A DNA stretch of 13,177 nt from an uncultured Lachnospiraceae bacterium (GTDB taxonomy: Bacteria; Bacillota; Clostridia; Lachnospirales; Lachnospiraceae), in NCBI GenBank assembly GCA_910578845.1, contig CAJTSL010000047.1, positions 15,569 through 28,745 of the forward strand, given 5' to 3'. A program made the translations under genes and the position numbers. Below, one piece after another: positions 6,662 to 13,126 of this stretch (its first letter is position 1; every line of letters begins with the position of its first letter). Below the pieces are notes generated by a model that had not been told where the DNA came from, made no database searches, and saw only the letters and a list, made by a program, of their open reading frames with translations.

Positions 6662-7524
6662 GAGTTTTCCCCCTTTACATATAACAACATGATTTCATCT
6701 ATTGTTGCTGGAATTACCAAAGCATTCGGATATTTCTTTTCGGCGCTGTTCCTATCGGCGACCAAGACCTGCCACTCATAATCCTGTTTCCTATAAGCGA
6801 TGATGTCTTGTTGGTCAATCAGATCAAATTGTGCCATCCCGCATTTGACGATCCCGTAATTTTCAAGAAGTTCATCTTTGGGTTTTGAAAAAATGAGTCG
6901 TCCTTCATAGATAAAGACAATATAATCAGCAACTTTTTCCAAATCGCTTGTAATATGGGAGGATACCAAGATAGAATTTTCCTCATCCTGGACAAATTCG
7001 AGAAACATATCCAGAATATCGTCACGCACGATAGGGTCAAGCCCGCTTGTAGCTTCGTCTAAAATCAAAAGTTTTGGGTGATGGGCAAAAGCTACTGCAA
7101 TAGAGAGTTTTGCTTTCATGCCTTTAGAGAAAGATTTAATTTTCTTCGTAACAGGCAAGGACAGCTTTTCCAATAGGACAAAGAAATATTCTTCATCCCA
7201 GGAACCGTAAATTCCTTTGAGTACCTTATTCAGCTTTTTGGGCGTAAGCTCTTCTGAAAAATTTGTCCCATCAAAAACCACACCGATCTTCTGTCTGATT
7301 TCCGGCGTTACTTCTTCAATGGGGGTTCCTAAGATCGAAATATTCCCTTCATCCTTGTGGATCAAGCCTAAAATGGAATTTAGCGTCGTGCTTTTTCCTG
7401 CGCCATTTTCGCCGATCAGACCCGTGATAGTGCCCCGTGGCACTTCAAACGATATGTCCGACAAAGTAAATTCTCCGTACTTTTTGGTCAATCCTGATAC
7501 GGTCAATGCATTTCTATTCATCAT
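6658..7524 (-). CDS. ABC transporter ATP-binding protein, YtrB type
   Basis: Cytoplasmic ATPase subunit partnering the permease encoded next. Walker A is GENGAGKST (38-46), Walker B is LLILDE (152-157) followed by the D-loop SGLD, and the H-loop is His190 in SSHITSD. The signature is FSKGMKAKL (132-140) instead of LSGGQ, a variant common in this exporter group. About 80 residues follow the ATPase core, normal for the family at 288 residues. GAGGAGG lies 4 bases before the first ATG and 7 before a second ATG at 7521, so translation may start at either. The start overlaps the end of the GntR gene by 4 bases, so the two are coupled. Confidence 0.9.
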   Translation of the reverse strand: MMNRNALTVSGLTKKYGEFTLSDISFEVPRGTITGLIGENGAGKSTTLNSILGLIHKDEGNISILGTPIEEVTPEIRQKIGVVFDGTNFSEELTPKKLNKVLKGIYGSWDEEYFFVLLEKLSLPVTKKIKSFSKGMKAKLSIAVAFAHHPKLLILDEATSGLDPIVRDDILDMFLEFVQDEENSILVSSHITSDLEKVADYIVFIYEGRLIFSKPKDELLENYGIVKCGMAQFDLIDQQDIIAYRKQDYEWQVLVADRNSAEKKYPNALVIPATIDEIMLLYVKGENS

Positions 7525-7898
7525 GAATCCTCCTCATACAAAAGGGTAAGTAGGTTTACCAGTTTATCAAGTTTAATGCCACAAGAGCGGGCAATCCCAA
7601 CTGCTTCGGCGAATTTATCTTCAATTTGTTTCTGTTGTTCTTCTAAATAGAAATCTTGATTTTGAGCTGATACAAAACATCCTTTTCCAGCCGTGGTTTC
7701 AATAAAACCATCCTCTTGCAATGTGGAATACGCTTTCTGGACGGTTAAAATGCTAATGTGTAAAGATTTTGCCAAAGACCGTACAGAAGGAATTGCTTCG
7801 CCGGCTTTTAATTCTCCGCTCATAATTGCCGCTTTCATCTGCGCGGAAATTTGCTCATATAAGGGGCGGCTTACCTTATTGCTTACTATGATTTCCAA
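7521..7898 (-). CDS. GntR-family repressor, YtrA subfamily
   Basis: DNA-binding regulator of the ABC operon it heads. From the TTG at 7898 it has 125 residues beginning MEIIVSNKVSRPLYEQI, the usual opening of YtrA-type proteins. A winged helix-turn-helix occupies about 8-75, including PSVRSLAKSLHISILTVQKAYSTLQEDGF; each part is well conserved. Only a short helical C-terminal tail of about 45 residues follows, as in YtrA, with no large ligand domain. The open frame extends upstream to an ATG at 7973, but that codon lies at the -35 box, so it cannot be the start. GGTGGTGAG just before the TTG is the likely ribosome binding site. Expected to repress its own operon by the dyad at 7914-7956. Confidence 0.85.
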   Translation of the reverse strand: MEIIVSNKVSRPLYEQISAQMKAAIMSGELKAGEAIPSVRSLAKSLHISILTVQKAYSTLQEDGFIETTAGKGCFVSAQNQDFYLEEQQKQIEDKFAEAVGIARSCGIKLDKLVNLLTLLYEEDS

Positions 7899-7913
7899 CT
7901 TCTCACCACCATT

Positions 7914-7956
7914 CTGTATCATAGTGTTATGTGTATGCAAGTACAGTATGATACAG
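7914..7956. promoter_or_regulatory. Operator-like inverted repeat over the GntR promoter
   Basis: CTGTATCATAGTGT at 7914-7927 and ACAGTATGATACAG at 7943-7956 are inverted copies matching at 13 of 14 positions, 15 bases apart. The right arm covers the -10 box and the left arm lies just after the expected transcription start, a sensible place for GntR autorepression. Binding is inferred from position only. Confidence 0.6.
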
Positions 7957-7973
7957 ATGAGATTAATTGTCAA
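7945..7973 (-). promoter_or_regulatory. Promoter of the YtrA-type operon
   Basis: On the minus strand TTGACA (7973-7968) and CATACT (7950-7945) are 17 bases apart. The transcript would begin near 7938, giving a leader of about 40 bases before the TTG start. Confidence 0.65.
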
Positions 7974-8105
7974 TAGGGATAATAAGATTCAGATATGGAT
8001 TCTACTATTAGAATTACAGAATTAGATAATTGTACAATAGACAAATCGTCGCAGGGTCGCTTTCGCTATATTGGCGCTCGTAGCGGCACATAAGGTGCTA
8101 TAATA

Positions 8106-8120
8106 CAGCGCCAAAGGCGC
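8106..8120 (-). terminator. Small hairpin after the cysteine-rich gene
   Basis: AGCGCC and GGCGCT face each other around a 3-base loop (8106-8120) immediately after the minus-strand gene ending at 8126. The following minus-strand bases (GTATTATA) are only moderately T-rich. The rest of the gap 7981-8125 has GC-rich short repeats of GGCGCT/AGCGCC type but no gene. Confidence 0.35.
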
Positions 8121-8125
8121 TTTGG

Positions 8126-8608
8126 TTACTTATAGGCGGCACCTGCCTGCAATTCTTTCTCGAAAAACTGCTTTATGTACGGATTGTTTTCCTCGCTCAA
8201 TGTAGGCTGGAACGCCATGTAACGGCATTTCTGGTACGGCTCGCCATCTAATACAAAGGTATATCCCATGATACATTTCGGATTACAGTCATCGGGATTG
8301 ATAAGCCGTTTGCAGACGGACGCTTTCTTGATCTCCTTTTTTACCTTTTCGGGCAGGGTATCAAGAAAACTCTGGTATTCTTGTATATGTTCGGCATAGA
8401 TGCGGAGTTTCATTCCGGTCTTTCGGGATACGAAAGTGGCCAAAGTCCTTTTGTTGCTGTTTAGCACATAGGACACAACATAGCCGCTTTTTTGCGTTTT
8501 TATGTCGCATTTACAATCGTTCCCTGTCAGATACTCGTTGATCTGGCTTACAAAGTTACGGAAACGCTCATCAACTGTTTCCATGAAGACATTAAATTTC
8601 TCGTCCAT
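8126..8608 (-). CDS. Hypothetical protein with cysteine cluster
   Basis: I cannot assign a named family. From the ATG at 8608 it has 160 residues; GGAGGG lies 4 bases upstream, so this start is preferred over the in-frame TTG at 8647. Numbered from 8608, two cysteines near the N-terminus (32, 34) and four in the C-terminal half (99, 108, 112, 128) may bind a metal; the last group reads CKRL...DDCNPKC...QKCRY. The middle has an alternating pattern like a beta-sheet (YVVSYVLNSNKRTLATFV). No membrane segment or signal peptide is present. A minus-strand TATAAT at 8673-8668 is about 60 bases upstream but lacks a clear -35. It lies downstream of the amide hydrolase in the same direction, with 83 to 122 bases between. 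Confidence 0.7.
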   Translation of the reverse strand: MDEKFNVFMETVDERFRNFVSQINEYLTGNDCKCDIKTQKSGYVVSYVLNSNKRTLATFVSRKTGMKLRIYAEHIQEYQSFLDTLPEKVKKEIKKASVCKRLINPDDCNPKCIMGYTFVLDGEPYQKCRYMAFQPTLSEENNPYIKQFFEKELQAGAAYK

Positions 8609-8730
8609 AAGTCCCTCCATTATGATCTGCTTGATCTGCTGTTCCAATTTCTGTATTTGTTTTCATCATTATATGACTTATGCTTAAATTTTTCCTCGCG
8701 ATCTTTGCACAAAAAAGAGAGGTGACTATT

Positions 8731-9807
8731 TCATTCATCCATTTCTAGATGAAATCCCATGATATTATTTGTTTTCCGATTTGCAAAAATCTCCCCGTAG
8801 CCAGTCGTAAGATTATAGAGAACGCTCCATTGCAGTTTGTCAATATCGCCGTCAAAAACGCCGACATCAGCTAATAATTGAACGGACTGGCTTGCTTCTA
8901 GTATGCCGTTATTGGATTCTATCGCTTCTTGCACTCTGTTGTAGCGCTCAAATTCTGTAAAGCCTTCTCCAATATGCAATCCGTCATAGGCAATGAAATT
9001 AGAAGCAATTTGATATTCTGCCTCTGATTCAACGACACAAAGCTCCTGATTTACATATTCCACAATTACAGAATGCCCACTTGCATCAGCGATCAGATAA
9101 TGGCACTCGACACCACCGGAAAAATAGATATTGTATTGTTTTAACAATGCAACGGCTTCTTCCACGGTAGCCGCTTTATCAAGTACAAGGCGAATTGCGG
9201 TGGTGGTATTTAACGTTATTTTATCTGGATTATATGGAACTTCTGCCTCTGGCACTGCAAGCAAGGCAATCGCAAGACCTTTCTCATTCATTCCGTCAAA
9301 GGGAAGAAATGGCGCAGCTAAAGTCAGGAAACAATCAAAAAACGAACCATCGGGTAGATTGTCCTTAGAATATCCCGCAAAGGCGAGATTGACGGTGGAA
9401 ACGGAAGCATAGCCATTATTAGGCGCAGTATAGAGTTGTAAGGACGGAGCGTATATAAAATCAAAATTCCTTCCAAACAAAATGTCGCCATTTTCATTTT
9501 TTACAACGAAAGCTGTGCAACCATCTCCCGTAACGCCCAAATTTATTGGCAATCCTTTCAACAGCCTTTTTGTCACAAATGCTTCGATGTCCGCATCATC
9601 GTTAGCGCCAATTTCCAGAAATTCATCAAATCCATAATCGCCGTAATAGGTCATTTGATACATTCCGTAATCGTCAACCTTTTCTAAAGACATGAGGGTG
9701 CGCAATTCATTTCTAAATAATACAAGCGCGATGATTATGATCATCAATAAAGCGATTCCGATACCTATAATAACCCGTAGGATTGTTTTCTTCTTTTTCC
9801 GTGTCAT
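8731..9807 (-). CDS. Membrane-anchored linear amide C-N hydrolase (choloylglycine hydrolase family)
   Basis: Ntn-type cysteine hydrolase related to bile salt hydrolase and penicillin V acylase; it should split a linear amide bond. A lysine-rich start and one hydrophobic segment (8-31) suggest an outward-facing anchored enzyme. Cys97 in GDGCTAF is the predicted nucleophile. Taking it as Cys2 of the classical enzymes, Arg113 and Asp116 in GRNFDF and Asn270 in ASNF fall at exactly the expected distances, and Asn174 in GMNEKGL close to it. Because Cys97 is internal, cleavage before it would be needed to expose the amino group; the classical cytosolic enzymes only lose Met1. Substrate (conjugated bile acid, N-acyl amino acid or other) cannot be chosen. 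GGAG sits 6 bases before the ATG. Confidence 0.85.
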   Translation of the reverse strand: MTRKKKKTILRVIIGIGIALLMIIIIALVLFRNELRTLMSLEKVDDYGMYQMTYYGDYGFDEFLEIGANDDADIEAFVTKRLLKGLPINLGVTGDGCTAFVVKNENGDILFGRNFDFIYAPSLQLYTAPNNGYASVSTVNLAFAGYSKDNLPDGSFFDCFLTLAAPFLPFDGMNEKGLAIALLAVPEAEVPYNPDKITLNTTTAIRLVLDKAATVEEAVALLKQYNIYFSGGVECHYLIADASGHSVIVEYVNQELCVVESEAEYQIASNFIAYDGLHIGEGFTEFERYNRVQEAIESNNGILEASQSVQLLADVGVFDGDIDKLQWSVLYNLTTGYGEIFANRKTNNIMGFHLEMDE

Positions 9808-10014
9808 ATTTTACTCCATTTCTGCGCTGCTTTTGGCTCAGTCCATATCTCAATTTATTAAATTGTCGAACGTCACTATTTTACCATAAATGCACACATA
9901 ATTCCAATAAAATTTTCCCAATCCTCCTTTGTTTTGCAGTGATTGTGCCATGATTGTCGGACTGCCTAACCTTAACTTCACACTGGCCTTTCTGCTCTGA
10001 TACAAGATTAGGAA

Positions 10015-10043
10015 ATGACAGCCAATTAGTTTTGTAGTATAAT
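10015..10043 (+). promoter_or_regulatory. Promoter of the Nudix-methyltransferase-SdpI operon
   Basis: ATGACA at 10015-10020 and TATAAT at 10038-10043 are separated by exactly 17 bases. This promoter rules out the TTG at 10048 as the Nudix start. The remaining divergent gap (9808-10014) contains no gene or strong hairpin that I can see. Confidence 0.65.
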
Positions 10044-10119
10044 ATCCTTGATTAGTAAAGTGATAAATGAGGATTATAGAACAAAAGAAAATTTGCGGTT
10101 TGAGAAAAGGAAATTATTT

Positions 10120-10671
10120 ATGAGCTTATTACAGGAGATCGAGAACTATATACCCAGAAATCAACAAGAGGAACAAGATAGAATCCAAATGATTTGGTTT
10201 ATAAAGAACTATTCAGACTATTTAGACAGAACGAACCAGCTTGCACATTTTTCAGCATCTGTGTGGACTGTGAATGAAGAACATACGAAAACGTTAATGG
10301 TATATCATAATATTTATGACTCTTGGGCGTGGATCGGCGGACATGCGGATGGCGAAGAAGATTTATGTGCAGTGGCGCTACGCGAGTTACAGGAAGAGAC
10401 TGGGATAAAAAATGCAACGCTGGTAAGTGAACAAATATTCAGCCTAGAATCATTAACTGTAAATGGACATTTTAAGAAGGGCATTTATGTGCCGGGACAT
10501 ATACATTATAATGTGACATATTTTGCCGAGGCAGATGAAAAGGAAGCGTTAATTGTGCGGGAGGACGAGAACTCGGCAGTGAAATGGTGGTCTTTTGAAG
10601 ATGCATTGAAAGTGCCAAGTGAACCGTGGATGGTTGAGCAGATCTATAAGAAATTGATTGAGAGAAGTTAG
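10120..10671 (+). CDS. Nudix hydrolase
   Basis: Pyrophosphohydrolase of nucleoside-diphosphate-linked substrates. The Nudix box is complete at residues 74-96 counted from the ATG at 10120: G, then E after five residues, then REL, QEE, T, G, I (GX5EX7REUXEEXGU). The Glu residues that bind magnesium are all present. The ATG at 10120 has AAAAGG upstream and gives 183 residues, usual for the family; the open frame reaches back to a TTG at 10048, but this lies 5 bases after the -10 box. The N-terminal 45 residues are helical and precede the fold. The specific substrate is unknown. It begins an apparent operon with a methyltransferase 55 bases downstream. Confidence 0.88.
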   Translation: MSLLQEIENYIPRNQQEEQDRIQMIWFIKNYSDYLDRTNQLAHFSASVWTVNEEHTKTLMVYHNIYDSWAWIGGHADGEEDLCAVALRELQEETGIKNATLVSEQIFSLESLTVNGHFKKGIYVPGHIHYNVTYFAEADEKEALIVREDENSAVKWWSFEDALKVPSEPWMVEQIYKKLIERS

Positions 10672-10726
10672 GAATTTTCATGAGGATTAGCAATTCAATA
10701 ATCGGGATGTAGAGGAGACAGGGCGT

Positions 10727-11443
10727 ATGGATATTTGTGATTATAAGGCATATATTTCGGCAGAAACTATGATGGGGCCAAATAGCGTAAGGATATTAGC
10801 AGAGTTACTCAATAAATATCCTTTGCATCTGACGCCTAATGATATGATCTTAGACTTAGGATGTGGGACGGGACTGACAAGCCTGGTCATTGCGAAAGAG
10901 ACCGGAGCGAAGGTTTGCGCAGATGATTTATGGGTAAGTGCGGAAGAAAATGGGAAACGGTTTATGGAATGGGGGGTTAGAGAACAGATAACGCCTATTT
11001 GTGTAGATGCGAACAATCTACATTTTGAAAAAAAGCAGTTCCATGCGCTGGTTAGTATCGATTCTTATCATTATTTTGCGGGAAGTAAGGGATTTTTCCA
11101 GGAAAAGATTTTACCGTTTATGAAAGATAATGGAGTGGCGTTGATTGGGATTCCCGGTCTGAAGGATGAATATACAGGCCGTGCCAAAGAGCTGCTTTCC
11201 GATTGGCTTGGGGATGATGCCTATTTGTTCAAAAGTCCGAAAACCTGGAAAGAACTTATCGGCGACAGCGATAGGATCGAGTCGGTTACAACATGGGAAA
11301 TGGATTGTTTTAGCGAAGCGTGGGACGATTGGCTTGCAACGAATCAAAAGTTTGCTCTTGGTGATAGGCAATACTTTGCGTCGATCATTAAGCCATATAC
11401 TTGTTTTGTAGGTATTTATATTAAGTTGAAAAACAACGGTTAG
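10727..11443 (+). CDS. Class I SAM-dependent methyltransferase
   Basis: Cytosolic methyltransferase of 238 residues with a Rossmann core. Motif I is ILDLGCGTGL at 41-50, which binds S-adenosylmethionine; an acidic pair DD at 66-67 ends the second strand and VDAN near 93-96 fits motif III. VSIDSYHYFAG near 109-119 is the usual strand-4 region. No membrane segment is present. The methyl acceptor (small molecule, lipid or protein) is not indicated. AGAGGAG at 10711-10717 lies 9 bases before the ATG. The stop overlaps the ribosome binding site of the SdpI-family gene, so the two are tightly coupled. Confidence 0.85.
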   Translation: MDICDYKAYISAETMMGPNSVRILAELLNKYPLHLTPNDMILDLGCGTGLTSLVIAKETGAKVCADDLWVSAEENGKRFMEWGVREQITPICVDANNLHFEKKQFHALVSIDSYHYFAGSKGFFQEKILPFMKDNGVALIGIPGLKDEYTGRAKELLSDWLGDDAYLFKSPKTWKELIGDSDRIESVTTWEMDCFSEAWDDWLATNQKFALGDRQYFASIIKPYTCFVGIYIKLKNNG

Positions 11444-11452
11444 GAGGCTTTT

Positions 11453-11830
11453 ATGGGATTTTGGATTTTTATGCTGTTTATGGATTTGTTGATCCCTTTT
11501 ACAATGATTGGCTTTGGAAGATTTTTCATGAAAAATGCTTCTAAAGAAATAAATGCGGTATTTGGATATCGAACATCCATGTCTATGAAAAACAAAGATA
11601 CATGGGAGTTTGCGCATAAATATTGTGGCAAAATATGGTATGCCAGCGGACTGGTCATATTGCCAATCACAGTTATGTCCCTTCTTTTGGTAATTGGGAA
11701 AAGCACGGATTATGTGGGAACAGTAGGAGGGATTATCTGTGGCGTACAGCTCATTTTTTTAATTGGTTCTATTTTCCCTACAGAAATTACACTAAAAAAG
11801 ATATTTGATAAAAATGGAAAGAGACGATAA
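11453..11830 (+). CDS. SdpI family membrane protein
   Basis: Small membrane protein of 125 residues with three hydrophobic segments (about 3-22, 60-81 and 87-108). The loop NAVFGYRTSMSMKNKDTWEFAHKYCG at 34-59 is the hallmark of the SdpI family (in parts: NAVFGYRT, SMKNKDTW). In Bacillus subtilis SdpI protects against the SdpC toxin and relays its presence, but most homologues are orphans without sdpC, as here, so immunity is only a possibility. TAGGAGG overlaps the stop of the methyltransferase gene and lies 6 bases before the ATG, so the gene is the last of the Nudix operon. The C-terminal KKIFDKNGKRR is positively charged and probably cytosolic. Confidence 0.82.
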   Translation: MGFWIFMLFMDLLIPFTMIGFGRFFMKNASKEINAVFGYRTSMSMKNKDTWEFAHKYCGKIWYASGLVILPITVMSLLLVIGKSTDYVGTVGGIICGVQLIFLIGSIFPTEITLKKIFDKNGKRR

Positions 11831-11902
11831 ATTGCATGCAAGTGACAGGGTGTTAAGCCGGCTGCAGCGGATTTGTAGGGAGCCTTATGTCAGTTTTTGA
11901 GT

Positions 11903-12187
11903 TTACACAAAACTTGAAACGCTCTCTTGAAATGGTCTCCCTTTTTCCTGCCCCGATGCCACGTCCACCTCGTCTGCGCTGTTTCCAAACGTTTCCCCAT
12001 TTTCCCTTGAATTCGGAACTTTTGCCTTGCTTCCGTCAATTGCGGCCAGCAGATGCCCGTTCCATAGTCTCGGTTCATCAGAATGATAAAAATCCATAAG
12101 ATAGTTACGGTTCAGATATGGAAAGATCTTTGGGTTCAAACGTCTTCTCTGTTGTGAATAACCTTGTACGGGCAACTGCACCGACAA
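11903..12187 (-). pseudogene. IS4-family transposase fragment
   Basis: On the minus strand about 70 codons match an IS4-type (DDE) transposase: QQRRRLNPKIFPYLN, then DEPRLWNGHLLAAIDGSK with the first catalytic Asp (residue 51 of this frame), then VPNSRENGETFGNS. After that the frame no longer resembles the family, and the later DDE residues are missing. At the 5' side a TGA lies just before the TTG at 12187, so the front is missing as well. It is a dead remnant of a longer element (complete IS4 transposases are around 400 residues). The surrounding gap 11831-12286 shows no other gene; 11831-11902 has only a short GC-rich palindromic stretch. Confidence 0.75.
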
Positions 12188-12286
12188 GTCTCCTTTTCAG
12201 TGATATTTTTGAATCGGATATACTTTGATGAAAATCAATAATATTCGCATTTTATTGAATAACAGGAAAGAAGGTGGATTTTAATA

Positions 12287-12315
12287 TTGACAAATGGATA
12301 TACTGTGTATATACT
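12287..12315 (+). promoter_or_regulatory. Promoter of the toxin-antitoxin operon
   Basis: TTGACA at 12287-12292 and TATACT at 12310-12315, spacing 17 bases. The core is embedded in the TATATA-rich operator. Confidence 0.78.
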
Positions 12316-12344
12316 AATGTCGAAGGTATATCCATCGTATATAC
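12296..12344. promoter_or_regulatory. Phased TATATA operator of the toxin-antitoxin operon
   Basis: Four near-identical 8-base boxes: GGATATAC (12296), GTATATAC (12307), GTATATCC (12326) and GTATATAC (12337). They form two pairs with 11-base spacing, one helical turn, and the whole array is symmetrical because the outer left box is the inverse of the third. AbrB/MazE-type antitoxins commonly bind such dyads to repress their own operon; binding here is inferred. Confidence 0.6.
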
Positions 12345-12360
12345 TTGAAGGGAGAAGTCA

Positions 12361-12666
12361 ATGGAACAAACAACAATACAAAAGGATGGAAAATATGTGA
12401 TACAAACGAACATAAGGAAGTGGGGAAACAGTCAGGGTATTAGATTATCCAAAGAAATATTGGCACAGATGAATTTACAAGAGAATGATACTGTAGGAAT
12501 AAATGTTTACGATGGAAAAATGACTGTTGAGAAAATCAACAAGCCTAAATATCTTAATTTAGCAGAAAGGCTGGAAGCATTCTACAAAAGACCGATTGAC
12601 GAAATTTATGTCGAAAGTACGCAAGAGGTTGATGTAGGTGATCCGAAGGGTAATGAAATTTGGTAA
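12361..12666 (+). CDS. MazE/ChpS-type antitoxin (AbrB-fold)
   Basis: DNA-binding antitoxin of 101 residues. A swapped-hairpin AbrB domain lies at about 15-60, including IRKWGNSQGIRLSKEIL (18-34) and LQENDTVGINV, the standard MazE pattern. The C-terminal tail (about 65-101), acidic and probably unstructured, should wrap around and block the toxin. It differs from the usual MazE in carrying an extra N-terminal stretch of about 15 residues. AAGGGAG lies a few bases before the ATG. The gene overlaps the toxin start by 7 bases, so both proteins are made together; the complex is expected to bind the upstream TATATA boxes. Confidence 0.88.
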   Translation: MEQTTIQKDGKYVIQTNIRKWGNSQGIRLSKEILAQMNLQENDTVGINVYDGKMTVEKINKPKYLNLAERLEAFYKRPIDEIYVESTQEVDVGDPKGNEIW

Positions 12667-12986
12667 CGTATAAACAAGGTGACATAATTGTTATGGACTT
12701 TAACCCTCAAAAGGGTCATGAACAGAGTGGAAGAAGACCAGCACTTGTCCTGAGTAATGATATTTTGAATCATCATAGCTCATTGGCATTTGTTTGTCCG
12801 ATAACTAACACAAACAAGAAACATCCATTCCATATAGAACTGGATGGGCGGACGCAAACAACAGGCGTAATATTGTGTGACCAAGCAAAAATGTTAGATG
12901 TTGGTGCTAGAAACGCTCAGTTTAAAGAAGAATGTCCAGAGGATTTATGGAACGAGGCAAGGGAACTGATAATCAGTTTTATGTAG
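12660..12986 (+). CDS. MazF/ChpB-type endoribonuclease toxin
   Basis: Sequence-specific mRNA interferase, 108 residues, PemK/MazF fold. The core GHEQSGRRPALVLSND (19-34) and VCPITNT (45-51) carry the catalytic Arg (25) and Thr (49) expected from E. coli MazF, and the HPFHIEL stretch resembles ChpB. All key elements are present, so it should be active unless bound by its antitoxin. It starts with TTG at 12660, inside the end of the antitoxin gene; GAAGGG at 12645-12650 is 9 bases upstream. The only nearby ATG (12653) opens a 6-codon frame and is not the start. The cleaved RNA sequence cannot be read from the protein. Confidence 0.9.
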   Translation: MVTYKQGDIIVMDFNPQKGHEQSGRRPALVLSNDILNHHSSLAFVCPITNTNKKHPFHIELDGRTQTTGVILCDQAKMLDVGARNAQFKEECPEDLWNEARELIISFM

Positions 12987-13024
12987 GTAGCAGAAAGTAG
13001 TAAGTTGCTTAAAAGCATTTGGAG

Positions 13025-13126
13025 TGAACCGACACCCAAAAGTTAGACCAAAAATCTAACGATTGGAGGTCGGTTTATTTTATGGCTAAATATAGCTTTC
13101 AGTTTAAGAAACAGGTAATAGAGTAA
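13025..13126 (+). mobile_element. Truncated left end of an IS3-family element
   Basis: TGAACCGACACCCAAAAGTTAG resembles the terminal repeat of IS150-group IS3 elements (first 20 bases quoted in part: TGAACCGACACCC, AAAAGTTAGACC). It is followed by an ATG at 13082 opening MAKYSFQFKKQVIE, the usual start of the OrfA helix-turn-helix protein, which is cut by TAA at 13124 after 14 codons. Nested inverted repeats lie between: AACCGAC (13027-13033) with GTCGGTT (13069-13075), and GTTAGA (13042-13047) with TCTAAC (13055-13060). The element is dead as far as the window shows. Confidence 0.65.

Noticed and set aside
7899..7973. ATG start giving the GntR protein 25 more residues
   Set aside because: That ATG overlaps the -35 box, and the extra residues do not resemble the family; the TTG at 7898 matches the usual N-terminus.
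10048..10119. TTG start adding 24 residues to the Nudix protein
   Set aside because: It lies 5 bases after the -10 box, so it would have no binding site on the transcript; the ATG at 10120 fits the family length.
11831..11890. GC-rich palindromic stretch after the SdpI gene as terminator
   Set aside because: The complementary arms (around GCCGGCTGCAGC) are short and not followed by a T-tract.
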